From Helianthus annuus (lineage: Eukaryota; Streptophyta; Magnoliopsida; Asterales; Asteraceae), in NCBI RefSeq assembly GCF_002127325.2, contig NC_035433.2, forward strand, positions 81,224,079 to 81,288,078: DNA of 64,000 nt. The letters are read 5' to 3'. This document shows, one piece after another, positions 1 to 12,573 of the stretch (within the stretch, counting starts at the first letter, position 1; the number at the start of each line of letters is the position of its first letter). The position numbers and the translations under genes are program-made. The notes beneath the pieces are model-generated. The model was not told the origin of the DNA. It saw nothing but the letters and a program-made list of their open reading frames with translations, and made no database searches.

Positions 1-739
1 AGAGAAAGTATGTGAATATAAGGGTTCAAAATGTCAACAATAGATAAATATATCTTTTAATAACCCTACGAGATGTTTATACCCTTAAACGAATAAATCA
101 TGGATCATACGAAGCTAATTGTGAAAGAAAGTGAGGAATTACAAACTGCAGGGGCTAAATGTGTCAACATGTTTAAAGTATACCTCTGAGTGATCTTTTA
201 GCGGAACCGAAGCTTTGTAATAATAAATTATACTCACAAGAGTGCGTGATAAAAATTTCACAAGGTTTCGATTAAGTATGAGAAAGTTATGACAATATTC
301 GTATGCGAGGGGTTAAAAGCATCAATATTGAAATTTAAGAATTTTCGGTGAACGTATGAATAACCGGGGACCAAACAAAGTTGTTTTATGACTTGGGGTC
401 CTTAAAAGTCAAGTTTGGGGGTTTATAGTGCAAGAAACCACCTTAAAATCAAGTTTGGAAGGACCAGGGACCAAAACTGCAATTAATGAAACTTTGTAAC
501 CGGATCAGAAGGGCCATGCGGCCCGCGTGAGACCCTTACATATCCTGAAGCGGGCCGCCTGGGACTACCAGATGCAGAAAAACATCACAGGTGTCTGTAC
601 AGCCGGTTTAACCGACTTAGAAACGTGGTTTTTTCATACCTGGAGCTTGTTTGATGGTTTTAAAGGGTGTAGGGACACTTGGAATGATCACATAACCTCC
701 CTAGACTTGTTTGGCATGATCAAATTGATCCAAGAAACC

Positions 740-746
740 TATATAA
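740..746 (+). promoter_or_regulatory. TATA box of the G1 5' LTR
   Basis: TATATAA lies about 840 bp into the reconstructed LTR. It is conserved at 13411 in the 3' LTR and at 29797 in the G2 LTR. Transcription would start about 30 bp downstream, making roughly the first quarter of the LTR U3. Two CG-rich palindromic motifs (gcggcccgcg and gcgggccgcc) lie at 519-560, just upstream. Confidence 0.65.
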
Positions 747-1491
747 GGCCATGAGGTTGTGATCTTCAATTGCTCATTCACTTGTAAACTTCACAACTCT
801 CTTCTTGGAGGTTCCTGGAGCTCAAGCATCCTTCCTAGTGATCATTAGTTGTACTTAGGACTATTGTAAGTATGTTTATCCTCCTTTAATTTAGTTTTGC
901 TTAGTTTATAAGCGTTTAGTCAACCGTCGTAATTAAGGTTTGACTTCGTCACTAATCTTAGTTGCTCCAGTAATTTGTCAATATGAAAGTACCTATGAGT
1001 TGGTAATTATGTGGGCATTAAACCCCAAAAAGGTTTCCCTCTGATTCCCACTTTAATTAGGTCAATTGTCGAGTCAAACTTGGTTACAAAAAGTCAACAG
1101 GAAGCTATTTTGTAAATAAACACATAATTATTAATGTGTAATCCATGAAACCTGTTTTGACACTCATATAACTTGGTAATTAATATAAGAACATGTCTAA
1201 ACATGTTCGACTCGACAATTTTCAGTTTAAGCTCGGTTTGGGACCGAAAGTCGCATAGTTCGACTTATGCTTTGACTTTCAGTTCTGACCCGTTTAAGCA
1301 TGAATTAGGAATGCCTTAGAGCTTTATTAGGACCAAGTTACCTATAAGTATAACCCTCTGAGATTATACAACTTGGTTCATTAGTTATCCGATTCGTATG
1401 CATGATTCCGTTAAATGCTTAAATGTTGACTATTATGCCCTTTTGACCTTAAAACATGATTTTTGATAAAGTGAAAGAATAGAAACCTTCA

Positions 1492-2450
1492 CTACTGATT
1501 TATAAACTTGTACCTAGAATTTGACATCAATTTGAGGTCTAGATTAAGAGTTACGCTCAATAGCGTAATTAGAAAGCCTTTTAGTAATTAAAAGGCGTAA
1601 TTAGCATATAGCGTATCTAAACCCAATTTTTGATGCCAAACCTTATACCTACTGATGTAAAATAAAATTTTGGGATTTTTGGAGATTTTTATTTATTTTT
1701 AGGCTGATCATAACCTAGAGCTCTAAGCTTAACTCGGTAGTTGTCGGTTTTACCCTTTTGAGCCATAAAATGAGTTTTACCAAACCTTTTGGAACCAAAC
1801 CTTTTTCTACTAATATAATATGATAAATAGAATATTTTAAGCCTTCTGGATTAGTAAAAATATCAGCTTTCCTTTAAAAACCCGGAAATAGCTCAAAATC
1901 GCCATTTTTAAGCGTTTTTAAGCGTTTTAAACGCATAGTATGTATTAAAACCATATTAGACATATAAGACTTGATACCTACTGATGTTTTATGTAAATTT
2001 CCATACTTTAGAAGTAAGTAGAAGTTTTGAAGTCAGATTTCCAGATTTGACCTTTGAACCTTAAGTGAAATTACCAAGATGCCCCTTTGGAGCATAGTAT
2101 GGTTAGAAATGATAAATTTCACATATAGGTTATACCCTACTGATATAACTTAGTAAATTAAGTATTTTTACTGATTACATCAGATCCGAAACTCAGAAAC
2201 ATGTTTAAACCCTTTTGTAACCTTTAAATGACCAAAATACCCTTACGAGGTGTAATTCGAGTTTAAAATCATTTGGGGCATAATAGAAGACATCCTACTA
2301 ATGTCACAACATATTTAAGGCATATTAACTTGTGGAACATGTTCATGACTCCTATGGTTACCCGTTACGCATGTTTCGCGTTCGGATCGGCCTATGTGAC
2401 TAGTTTGCATATATTAGCCGAAACGGGTCAAACCATATCATTTTTGTCTC
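1492..2450 (+). repeat. Degenerate tandem array inside the G1 LTR, period about 159 bp
   Basis: The signature ctact(g/a)at recurs at 1492, 1649, 1807, 1978, 2137 and 2295, giving steps of 157, 158, 171, 159 and 158 bp. Between signatures the units share only patches, such as a run like acccttttg or acccttacg before a TAA/ATG-rich stretch. The same array is in the 3' LTR (about 14163-15120), the solo LTR (about 4838-5790) and the G2 LTR (30548-31500). Confidence 0.8.
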
Positions 2451-3270
2451 AAAATCCAGAATGTGACTAAGTTACCCATATTAAACAAGCAAACAAGCTT
2501 GTCGGGTCAAAACCACATTCTAAACCGGTCTTCGCCTTATCATGCGTTTGAACCGTGTTTTTCTTTTGAAAACTAACCGGTCTAAATATAAACTTAATTA
2601 AAGACCCGTTAGGATTCTAATAGGTTATTAAAACCTTCGTTCCAGATTAGGAGCCCAGTAAAAGCTACGTGCACTTGCTGTATTTGAATTATACTATTGC
2701 TCAGGTAAATACCCTTAACTTATTTTCCCTATACGGGCTTGGGATACGGTACTATAAAAGTACCGCTTGGTCGGGTGTATGTAGTCATTTAAATCGTATT
2801 GTGATTGATGTATTTACATAACCTGTTTGATATGTATTATTTGGTGTATGGCCCTTGGGGGTTAAATGACCATGTCCCGGATATCCTTGGCATCATTTAT
2901 GAAATGGCCACGACCTAAGCACGGGGTGTAGGCGTACACCTGACAGCTGCATTATGTAAAAACTGGTATCCCACTATAAGGAATCGGCCTTGTGGGCATT
3001 ATACCTGTGGCGTGTTAGTTAACTTAAGTCCGGCCCTACAAACCGGCCCTAATGGACGACAAATGAGTAAAACTGTATACAAGATTATTTTAATAATTGT
3101 CCCAAGTTATAAAATGTTTTTGCCGAAGTGCATTTAAATCAATTTTCAAACTCTTTTCAAAATGAGTCAGTTAAGTTGTATTTACCAGTGCAAACTGACG
3201 TATTTTCCAAAAAGGCTAAGTGCAGGTGCTAGACGAAATAGGCTGGCTACTCCAGGCATCATTACTCAAG

Positions 3271-6200
3271 TGTAACACCTCGAAAAATTTCGTCCAATAA
3301 TGTCTTGACACGTGTCATAAGGTTCCGGTATGTGAAAACAAACTTTAAAGGGACTAAAAGTGACAAACGGTGAAAACTATGGAACGTAAGGGTCCAAAGT
3401 GTCAACAATGGATAAATAGACTCTATGATAACCCTACATAATGTTTGTAACCTTAAACGGATGGATCATGGATCATACGACGCGGAAATTGCACAAAAGT
3501 GAGGAATTACAAACTGCAGGGGCCAAAAGTGTCAACATGTTGAATTTATACCTCTGAGTGAACTTTTGGCAGACCCGAAGCTTTTTAATGCTAAAATATA
3601 CTCACTAGAATATGTGGTAAAAATTTCATGAAGTTTCGATAACGTATGAGAAAGTTATGGCCAAAACCGTACTTGAGGGGTTAAAAGCGTCAACGTCGAA
3701 TTTCATGGCTTTTCGGTTGAGCGCAAAGTTTTCCGAGGACATTACCATGTTGGTAAATGTCCCAAGGTTCTTAAAACCAAGTTTGGGGGTTTACGAGTCA
3801 AGATAAGCAGCAAAACATCGCGTACGAAGGTCAGGGGCCAATTCTGCCAATTATAGAAAGTTGCTGATCTGACCAGGTCCCTTGCGGACTGTATGGGAGG
3901 GACCTTACGGTCCGTATGACTTGCCCAGTAACAGATTTCGCGAATTTTGCATTCTGGTCCGAATTTTGAAGTGGGGAACAGCTAATATCACCTCCAAAAT
4001 GCTCCAATAGATGGTCTTGCATGCCTAGGCTACTGGGGGCTCTCTATAACATCTGAATTCCCCATTTAATCAGATCATTCACCACTTTTTGAGGCACTTG
4101 TTTGTAAACAAAGAACACACACATCTTCAAGAACTCTCAAGGCAACTTCTGGAGCAATTCTGAACGACAAGGCAGCCTCTAAGTATCAACTAAGCTTCAT
4201 TAGGACCTTTGTAAGCCTTCATATCAGTTTATAATTCGTTCTTGCTTTGATTATTAGTTAAAAGTCAAACCGTTGTTCTTATAATTTGACTTTTCGATTA
4301 AACGAGTTTGGCTCTGTCATTTCTCAAATTGAAACCACTGATATGTTGGTATTTATGTGGGAAACAAACCCTCAAAAGGGTATTCTCTGATTCCCACTTT
4401 AAGCATACTATTTGTCGAGTCAAAGTTGTTTCTAAAAAGTCAAACAGAAATCGTTTTTGCGAAAAATAGCTTAAATGGTAATGTAGATGACATGCAATCA
4501 GTTTGATCATCATAAATAACTTATAATGAACATAAGAATGTGTTTTATCATAATCAACTCGACAATCTTTAGTATAAATACGAATCGGAACCGAAAGTCT
4601 TGTAAAACGACTTTTTCGTAGACTATCGATTCGGATCCATATATGCATGTTTGAGATCTGTATTGGAGCTTATTTTTGACCATTTTTATTTTAGAATAAC
4701 TCTCTGGAATTTTTACATCTTGAGTCTATACTTAGCCGATTCATTTGCATGTTTCCGATTTATGCTTAAAGTTGACTATTTTGCCCTTTTTGATATAAAA
4801 CGTGATTTTTGGAAAAGTGAAAGAGTAGAAATCTTTATTTCTAATTTATAAGCTTGCACCGAAAATTTGAGACCAGTTGGTGGTCCAGATTTTGAGTTAT
4901 GGCCAATAGCGTAAAACTATATCTTAAAGTTACATAAACGGCGCATTTCGCGTATAACTCATTTCAGGCCACGTTTTGATATAAAACTTTTTACCCACTG
5001 ATGTTATATAATATTTTGGGATTTTTGATGATTTTTATTTAATTTTTGGCTGATCGGATCATACGTCGCTAAGTCGATTCGGTTAATGCCGGTTATGACC
5101 GTTTAAGCCATAAAATGAGTTTTATACATCCTTTTGACCCGAAACCTTTTTCTACTGACTTTATATGTTAAATAAAGTATTTTAAGTATTCTGGAAATAT
5201 AAAAAACCCAGCTTTCCTTTGAAAACCCGGAAACGGCGTTAAATCGCATTTTAAGCGTTTTTAGCGTATAGTAGACGTTATACTCGTTTTAAACATATAA
5301 GACTCATACCTACTGATGTCTTTAGCATATTTTCATATAATAACAGTAAGTATAAATGTTTGAACTCAGATTTCCAGTTTTGGCATTTTTAGCCCTTGTG
5401 AAATTACTAAAACACCCCTACGGTGCATAGTTTGATTTTAAATGCTAAGTTTGGTATATGGGTCATACCCTCCTGTTATAACATGACAAATTAAGTATAT
5501 TTACTGTATAAACCATACCTGTAACTCAGATTTCTAATTTAACTCTTTTATAATCTTTTAAATGACCAAAATGCCCTTCTAAGGCATAAATTAAGTTTAA
5601 AATCATTCGGGGCATAATAGAACATAACTTACTGATATTATATCATATTTAAAGCATATTATCTCAGGGAACTTGCATTTGACTCTTTTGGCTACCCGTA
5701 ACGCCCTTTTAGCGTTCGGTTCGGTTTACGTAACTAGTTTGCGTAAATTGACCGAAACGGGTCAAACGTTATCATTTTTATCTCAAAATCCAGAATGTAT
5801 TTAGTATACCCATATTATACAAGTATTCAAACTTGTCGGGTCTAAATCACATTCTATCCGGTCTTTCGCTTAATCGTGCGCTTGTACCGTATCGTCCTTA
5901 AAACTAACCGGCCAAAGCTTAGGCTTAAATAAAAGACCCGTTAGGAATCTAATAGGTTATTATAAACCTTTGTTCCAGATTAGGAGGCCCAGTAAAAGCT
6001 ACCTACACTTACAAATTGTGATTCATACTTGCTCAGGTAAATACATTTTGACTTATCTTCCCTATACGGGCTTGGGGTACGGTATATAGAATACCGCTTG
6101 ATCGAGCGCACAAATCCTGCGCCTTGGGTGTACAGTCTTGAATAGTTTGTGCGACTCGTTTAAACAGTCTTGTTTTACTTTAAGGGTTTGGGGGGGTTAT

Positions 6201-6812
6201 TGACCGTGTCCCGGATATCCTTGGCATTATCTTACGAGATGGCCACGACCAGAGCACGGGGTGTAGGCGTACACCCGACGTGTATAACTCTTTAATGTGG
6301 TGTGTCATTTAATCTTTAGCCCGGACAGCAGATCCCGGGCCACCAAATGTACGAGTAACATGTAATTCGTTCACAAGTTTATATTGCATAATTATCCCAA
6401 GTTAAAAAAAAAATATTTATGCCTTGTGCATTTAAATCAATTTTCAATCATTTTCAAAATGAGTCAGTTGATTTGTATTTACCAGTGTAAACTGACGTAT
6501 TTTTCCCAAAAGGTTAAGTGCAGGTACTAAACGAACTAGGCTGGCTGTTTTCCTAAGAGCGTCCACTATAGTCTCGCAAGCTCGGACGACAAATAAACTG
6601 TTGAACAATTTTTCTTATTTTATTGATCCGCCTGTGGATCCGTTTCAACTACTTATGATGTTTATTATTACATTTTAAATAAAGTTGAAATGAATCTATT
6701 TCTGCTTCCGCTGTGCATTATTATATTGTGTTGTTTGTCTATGACGATGCCAACCACGTCACTGTACCCCACACCGGGCCCACCGGTGACACGTGGAGAT
6801 CGGGGTGTGACA
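3271..6812 (+). mobile_element. Solo LTR of the G1/G2 family, nested in the G1 5' LTR
   Basis: It begins tgtaacacctcg and ends ggggtgtgaca, like the G1 LTR, and is flanked by a perfect 5-bp duplication tcaag (3266-3270 and 6813-6817). The unduplicated site reads through at 15938-15942 of the 3' LTR, which proves insertion. At 3542 bp it is a complete LTR without internal region. It is clearly diverged from the G1 LTRs, so it came from another subfamily copy and was reduced by LTR-LTR recombination after insertion. Confidence 0.95.
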
Positions 6813-7064
6813 TCAAGTCTCGCAAGCTTTAGATGTCAAAGTCTGTTGAACAGTTTTCCTTTTTATTTGATCCGCCTGTGGATCTGTTTCGACTGTGTTG
6901 TAATACTTAAACATTACATTTTGTTCAGTTCAAATAAATCTATATCTTTTGCTTCCACTGTGCATTTTATATGTTGTGTTGTTTGACTATGATGATATCA
7001 ATGACGTCACGATACTCCCCACCGGGCCCACCGGTGACACGTGGAAAATAGGGGTGTGACAGGT

Positions 7065-7078
7065 TGGTATCAGAGCCA
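7065..7078 (+). other. Primer binding site of G1 (initiator tRNA-Met)
   Basis: tggtatcagagcca lies 3 bases after the 5' LTR end and matches the usual plant initiator-tRNA-Met primer site. It marks the start of minus-strand DNA synthesis and confirms the plus orientation of the element. Confidence 0.93.
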
Positions 7079-7959
7079 ACACTGAGTGAATTAAACACTA
7101 GCCTTTTGTGTTTAATCTCAGTTACATAATTGCACATTCTCGAGTCTAGACAAGAACATAGGACTAATCCTAATTCGTTATATTTTGTCTCCTTGTTATT
7201 TTCTGATTAGCCCTTGATTGGGCAAGTCATTTGATAGAAGTCCCGTTTAGGGCAACCATGTATTTGTTTAAATTAATGGGATGATTAGATCCCTATATTA
7301 TAAGATCTACCATTGTGATAAAATGGCAAAATCTAAAAAGGACAAGACCTAGCTCAGGATAGGGCCAAGATGGTAGTTCCTCGATTAGATTCAGATCCTT
7401 GTTAATATCTCAAATTAGGATTGCTCTGCGTTTAATATTAAAAGAATCTTAAAGGTAAAACCTAGCCTTATTGTCATTACAGACATGGCCAAGATGGTAC
7501 AACCTATTCAAAAGATTCGAAACCTTGTTAACATCAGAAAGCATATTAATATGCTTGACAAAGTGTGATTCGATAAAATCACAAAGGTCATTATTAAAAA
7601 GGGTTATTCTAAATTCCCTTATTTATATAATCATCCCTTAAGGATGAAGTGCCCACGGGCTATAATTAACGTCCTCTGGAACTGAAGACAATGGTAGCCT
7701 ACAACTCCCTGTCAGGAAAAGGTAATGAACTTTGATTCAACCTTAATACCTCGATTCTATAAAATCCTGGTTTAATAATTAAATCTGTCTACGTGACTAG
7801 GCCTTTTGTGCTATTTTATATAACTTAGGGTTATCCTGGATAATTAACTAAAATGGGTATTATAAACCATAGTTAATAAATCGTTTAAAACAATGGAACT
7901 GTATAAGCTTCTATATGTAAAACTTGCCCTTGTTTTCTTTTATGTAGCAATTAAGCTAC
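7079..7959 (+). other. Untranslated leader of G1
   Basis: About 880 bp between the primer site and the gag start with no supported ORF. It contains short imperfect repeats of the type agcccttgattgggcaag / agtcccgtttagggcaac near 7210-7260. The second half aligns with the G2 leader (16910-17659), which identifies G2 as a relative. Confidence 0.75.
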
Positions 7960-10900
7960 ATGGCGAGGTCGGAGGAAGTGAACAGTCATTCCCTGGAAAA
8001 CGATGATGATAGGGTTAATATAACCAAGGGAGAGCTCCGTACACTGATTGATACAGCTGTATCTAAAGCTGTAAAGGAGCAATTCAAGGAGGTTAGTGAG
8101 ACGTATAGTAGAACCTCTTCGGTACCTCACTCTAAGTCTGTTCCTAAGACTCATTCAGAAGCTCATAGCAAGCCACCCTCGAAGAAGGATGGACCTAAGA
8201 AAGAGGATGTCGAACATTCCTCAAACCAACATAGTGTTCCATCCAAGAGAATAGTGTTCGATGATGAGCCACGTACCAAGTCTTGTACTTATAAGTACTT
8301 TGTTTCCTGCAAACCCCGGGATTTCACTGGGGAGAAAGGAGCAATTGATTGTATGACTTGGTTAGATGAAATGGAGACTATTGTTGATATCAGCGGTTGT
8401 GCTGAAAGGGATATAGTAAAGTATGTATCCCAATCGTTCAAGGGAGAGGCACTGGCATGGTGGAAGTCTCTCATTCAAGCTGCTGTGAAGATCCCACTCT
8501 ATAATATGTCATGGGAGCAGTTTGTTGTTCTCATTAAGGAGAACTATTGTCCACAGCATGAGGTGGAAAGGATTGAATCGGACTTCTTATCATTGGTGAT
8601 GCAGAATTTAGATTGTCAAGCTTACCTCACCAGTTTCAATACCATGTCTAGATTGGTTCCTTACCTGGTGACACCAGAGCCCAAGAGAATTGCTCGCTTC
8701 ATTGGGGGTCTAGCCCCAGAAATCAAAGCCAGTGTTAAGGCTTCGAGACCTACTACTTTTAGATCAGTTGCTGATCTATCTCTATCCCTCACCTTAGATG
8801 CGGTCAAGCTGAGATCGCTCAAGAACTCAGAGGAGAGTAAGAGGAAGCGTGAGGATGATACCTCACGAAGGTCTGAGAAGAAGCATAAAGGTAATTCGGA
8901 CCACAAGAAAGAATCTGGGTCCAACAAGGGTAACCAGCGAACTGAAGAAAAGCCAAAGTGCTCAACTTGCCAAAAACGCCACTTTAGAAAATGCAGGATT
9001 GAGACCAAGTCTCAATCAGGATCACCTGCATATGGGTTATGCAAGTCTAAGGAGCATAAGACTATTGACTGCAAAAGGATCAAAGATGCTACCTGCTATG
9101 GCGGTAACGAGAAAGGGCACATTAAGACTAACTGCCCTAAATACGCCAAGAAGCCTGAGGAAGCCAAGAAGACCAATGCTAGGGTCTTCCAAATGAACGT
9201 GCAGGAGGCAATTCAGGACGACAATGTGATCACAGGTACTTTCCTTGTAAATGACGTATATGCTAGAGTACTTTTTGATTCTGGCGCTGATAAGTCATTC
9301 ATAGATAACAAGTTTTGTAAGTTGCTGAATATACCTGTTAAAACTTTAAGTGTGAAATATGAGGTGGAGTTAGCCGATGGAACCTTAGAAACCGCCTCAA
9401 CCATGTTAGATAGATGCGTTATATCTTTTAGGAACCACTCTTTTCCTTTGTCCTTGCTTCCTTTGAAGTTAGCCGGATTTGATATAGTATTGGGCATGGA
9501 TTGGTTATCGCATAACCAAGCCCAGATCATCTGCAACAAGAAGCAAGTAGTGATTAAGACTCAGTCTGGTGAGTCACTTACCATTCAAGGAGATACCCAA
9601 CACGGATTGCCTGAGCAAGTGTCTATGCTCAAGGCATCTAAGTGCATGAAAAAGGGTTGTGTCATTTATATGGCACAAGTGACGGTCGACGAGCAGAAGC
9701 CCAAGATTGAAGATATTCCAGTCATTTCTGAATACCCTGAAGTTTTCCCTGAAGAACTACCTGGGTTGCCACCAGATAGACAAGTGGAGTTCAGAATTGA
9801 TATCATCCCCGGAGCAGCGCCTGTTGCGAGAGCACCTTATAGGTTGGCACCAACAGAGATGAAGGAATTGAGGACGCAACTAGATGATTTGCTAGCCAAG
9901 GGTTTTATAAGACCTAGTTCGTCTCCATGGGGAGCGCCAATTTTATTCGTCAAGAAGAAGGATGGATCAATGCGTCTATGCATTGATTACCATGAACTTA
10001 ATAAGGTTACTATCAAGAATAGGTACACTTTGCCCAGAATCGATGATCTATTCGATCAGCTTCAAGGGGCAAGCTACTTCTCCAAGATTGATTTGAGGTC
10101 AGGCTACCATCAATTGAAGGTTAAAGGTGAAGACGTACACAAGACTGCGTTTAGGACTCGCTACGGTCATTATGAGTTCTTAGTGATGCCTTTTGGGCTC
10201 ACTAATGCACCAGCCGCATTCATGGATCTCATGAATCGTGTATGCAAGCCTTATTTAGACAAATTTGTCATTATTTTCATCGATGACATCCTCATCTACT
10301 CAAAGAGTCAAGCTGACCACGAGAAGCATCTCCGTTGTATTTTGAAACTGCTTCAACGGGAAGAGCTCTATGCCAAATTTTCAAAATGTGAATTTTGGCT
10401 TCGCGAAGTCCAATTCCTTGGACATGTTGTGAGTGAGCGTGGTATCCAAGTAGATCCTGCTAAAGTTGAAGCTGTCATGAACTGGCAAGAGCCAAAGACG
10501 CCCACGGAGATTCGCAGTTTCTTAGGATTGGCCGGGTACTACAGACGATTTATCGAGAACTTCTCAAGAATTGCAGCACCCCTGACTTTGCTGACTCGCA
10601 AGAATAGTAAGTTCAATTGGGGGCCTAAGCAGCAAGAATCCTTCGATATTTTGAAGCAAAAGTTGAGCAACGCTCCTGTTTTGACGTTGCCTGATGGAAT
10701 TGATGAGTTTGTAGTATATTGTGATGCATCACACACCGGGATGGGGTGTGTGCTTATGCAAAAAGGCAAGGTCATTGCCTATGCTTCACGTCAGTTAAAG
10801 GTGCACGAAAGGAATTACACCACCCATGACTTGGAGCTGGGTGCCGTTGTATTTGCACTAAAGCTTTGGAGGCATTACCTGTATGGAACGAAGTGTGTAA

Positions 10901-12537
10901 TCTACTCTGATCACAAGAGCCTTCAACATTTGTTTAATCAGAAGGACTTAAATATGAGGCAGCGACGTTGGATGGAAACTTTAAATGACTATGATTGTGA
11001 AATAAGATACCATCTAGGCAAGGCAAATGTGGTTGCTGATGCCTTAAGTCGAAAGGAAAGGATAAGGCCTATAAGAATCAATGCCAAGAGCATTGAGATA
11101 AAGAATAATTTGAATGAAAGATTGTTAGCAGCACAGAAGGAAGCAGTGCTGGAAGCTAACTATCCTGATGAGAAGCTAGGAGTAACTGAGGAGCAGTTAT
11201 CCTACGGCAAGGACGGAATCCTAAGGTTGAATGGACGAATATGGGTTCCAATTTATGGAGGACTTCGGGATGTTATCCTCCAGGAAGCCCACAGTTCCAA
11301 ATATTCCGTTCATCCTGGAGCTGATAAGATGTACCAGGATTTAAAGGCGAATTATTGGTGGATAGGCTTGAAGAAGTCTATAGCTGCTTATGTAGCTAAA
11401 TGTCTGACGTGTGCTCAGGTTAAGGCCGAACATCAGAAGCCGTCAGGATTGCTACAACAGCCTGAAATTCCCACCTGGAAATGGGAAATGGTGACGATGG
11501 ATTTCATCACCAAGTTGCCTAAGACGCAGAAAGGAAATGATACTATATGGGTCATAGTTGACAGACTGACTAAGTCAGCACATTTCCTGCCCATTAAAGA
11601 GACTTACAGTTCTGACATGTTAGCCCAATTATATGTTGATAACATTGTATCCCTGCATGGGGTACCAGTGGCTATTATCTCGGATAGAGATACAAGGTAC
11701 ACGTCACATTTTTGGAAAAGTTTCCAACAGTCTCTGGGCACGCAGTTGAATTTTAGTACAGCTTACCATCCTCAGACGGATGGGCAGAGTGAGCGTACTA
11801 TTCAGACTTTGGAAGACATGCTACGTGCATGTGTGATCGATCTAGGCGGTAGTTGGGATAGGCATCTACCTTTGGTCGAGTTCTCTTACAACAACAGCTA
11901 CCATACCAGCATTAAGGCTGCACCTTTTGAGGCGCTGTATGGTAGAAAGTGCCGAACGCCCATCTGTTGGGCAGAAGTGGGAGATACCCAATTATCAGGT
12001 CCTGATATAGTCTTTGAGACAACGGACAAGATTGTCCAGATTCGTGATCGCCTAAAGGCTGCCCGAGATAGGCAGAAAAGCTATGCGGATGAAAGGCGAA
12101 AACCTCTCAAGTTTGAGGTCGGCGATAAAGTCTTGCTTAAAGTGTCGCCCTGGAAAGGAGTGATGCGATTTGGTAAGAAGGGTAAGTTAAGCCCGAGATA
12201 CATAGGACCATTCGAGATCATCGAATGTGTAGGATCAGTGGCTTACAAGTTAAACTTACCTGAAGAGCTCAGTGGTATTCACAATGTGTTCCACGTCTGC
12301 AATCTGAAGAAATGTCTAGCTGATGAATCCCTAGTCATACCACACACAGATGTGCATATAGATGAGAGCTTGAAATTTGTGGAAAAACCTGTATCGATTG
12401 AGGATCGGCAGGTAAAGAAGCTTCGAAGAAAGTATGTGCCTATTGTAAAGGTCAAATGGGATGCTCGTAGAGGTCCCGAATACACGTGGGAGTTAGAATC
12501 CACAATGCAAGAAAAGTACCCTCATTTATTTCAGTAA
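7960..12537 (+). CDS. Gag-Pol polyprotein of chromovirus G1
   Basis: A single 1525-codon ORF encodes all retrotransposition proteins. Gag occupies about residues 1-420, with a capsid-type region at 100-270 and three zinc-knuckle-like segments at 334-394. The protease motif DSGAD is at 440-444. RT has its catalytic FIDD at 773-776. RNase H starts at D922 (CDAS). The integrase has an HHCC-type zinc region near 1110-1150 and the triad D1181, D1242, E1278 with exactly 35 residues between the last two. The last ~65 residues resemble the chromodomain of chromoviruses, which in the family guides integration. Start: the first ATG in frame, aligned with the G2 gag start. No frameshift or stop is present. 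Odd: two zinc-knuckle cysteines are replaced (Y358, G382). Function of the assembled Gag is therefore doubtful even though pol looks intact. Confidence 0.95.
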   Translation: MARSEEVNSHSLENDDDRVNITKGELRTLIDTAVSKAVKEQFKEVSETYSRTSSVPHSKSVPKTHSEAHSKPPSKKDGPKKEDVEHSSNQHSVPSKRIVFDDEPRTKSCTYKYFVSCKPRDFTGEKGAIDCMTWLDEMETIVDISGCAERDIVKYVSQSFKGEALAWWKSLIQAAVKIPLYNMSWEQFVVLIKENYCPQHEVERIESDFLSLVMQNLDCQAYLTSFNTMSRLVPYLVTPEPKRIARFIGGLAPEIKASVKASRPTTFRSVADLSLSLTLDAVKLRSLKNSEESKRKREDDTSRRSEKKHKGNSDHKKESGSNKGNQRTEEKPKCSTCQKRHFRKCRIETKSQSGSPAYGLCKSKEHKTIDCKRIKDATCYGGNEKGHIKTNCPKYAKKPEEAKKTNARVFQMNVQEAIQDDNVITGTFLVNDVYARVLFDSGADKSFIDNKFCKLLNIPVKTLSVKYEVELADGTLETASTMLDRCVISFRNHSFPLSLLPLKLAGFDIVLGMDWLSHNQAQIICNKKQVVIKTQSGESLTIQGDTQHGLPEQVSMLKASKCMKKGCVIYMAQVTVDEQKPKIEDIPVISEYPEVFPEELPGLPPDRQVEFRIDIIPGAAPVARAPYRLAPTEMKELRTQLDDLLAKGFIRPSSSPWGAPILFVKKKDGSMRLCIDYHELNKVTIKNRYTLPRIDDLFDQLQGASYFSKIDLRSGYHQLKVKGEDVHKTAFRTRYGHYEFLVMPFGLTNAPAAFMDLMNRVCKPYLDKFVIIFIDDILIYSKSQADHEKHLRCILKLLQREELYAKFSKCEFWLREVQFLGHVVSERGIQVDPAKVEAVMNWQEPKTPTEIRSFLGLAGYYRRFIENFSRIAAPLTLLTRKNSKFNWGPKQQESFDILKQKLSNAPVLTLPDGIDEFVVYCDASHTGMGCVLMQKGKVIAYASRQLKVHERNYTTHDLELGAVVFALKLWRHYLYGTKCVIYSDHKSLQHLFNQKDLNMRQRRWMETLNDYDCEIRYHLGKANVVADALSRKERIRPIRINAKSIEIKNNLNERLLAAQKEAVLEANYPDEKLGVTEEQLSYGKDGILRLNGRIWVPIYGGLRDVILQEAHSSKYSVHPGADKMYQDLKANYWWIGLKKSIAAYVAKCLTCAQVKAEHQKPSGLLQQPEIPTWKWEMVTMDFITKLPKTQKGNDTIWVIVDRLTKSAHFLPIKETYSSDMLAQLYVDNIVSLHGVPVAIISDRDTRYTSHFWKSFQQSLGTQLNFSTAYHPQTDGQSERTIQTLEDMLRACVIDLGGSWDRHLPLVEFSYNNSYHTSIKAAPFEALYGRKCRTPICWAEVGDTQLSGPDIVFETTDKIVQIRDRLKAARDRQKSYADERRKPLKFEVGDKVLLKVSPWKGVMRFGKKGKLSPRYIGPFEIIECVGSVAYKLNLPEELSGIHNVFHVCNLKKCLADESLVIPHTDVHIDESLKFVEKPVSIEDRQVKKLRRKYVPIVKVKWDARRGPEYTWELESTMQEKYPHLFQ

Positions 12538-12560
12538 ATCTCGAGGGCGAGATTTCTTTT

Positions 12561-12573
12561 AAGGGGGTGAGGA
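12561..12573 (+). other. Polypurine tract of G1
   Basis: aagggggtgagga directly abuts the 3' LTR. It is the expected plus-strand primer. The same tract precedes the G2 3' LTR at 29002. Confidence 0.9.

Larger units (their letters stand above)
1..7061 (+). repeat. 5' LTR of G1, split by a nested solo LTR
   Basis: Bases 1-3270 and 6818-7061 align with the 3' LTR from 12673 to 16185. The gap is a complete second LTR plus its target duplication. The LTR ends in ggggtgtgaca directly before the primer site. The 65-codon ORF at 2273 and its copy at 14944 are chance ORFs in the LTR repeat. Confidence 0.95.

Noticed and set aside
1492..2450. Regular repeat spacing as a CRISPR-like array
   Set aside because: The units are diverged throughout, the period is 159 bp, and the context is a plant LTR; nothing fits CRISPR.
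2273..2470. 65-codon ORF, repeated almost identically at 14944-15141
   Set aside because: Both lie at the same place in the two G1 LTRs. The repetition comes from LTR duplication, and the frame is not kept in the solo LTR or the G2 LTR.
8661..9539. Several 100-115 codon ORFs antisense or out of frame to G1 gag
   Set aside because: They overlap a long frame with clear domains and have no domain or promoter of their own.
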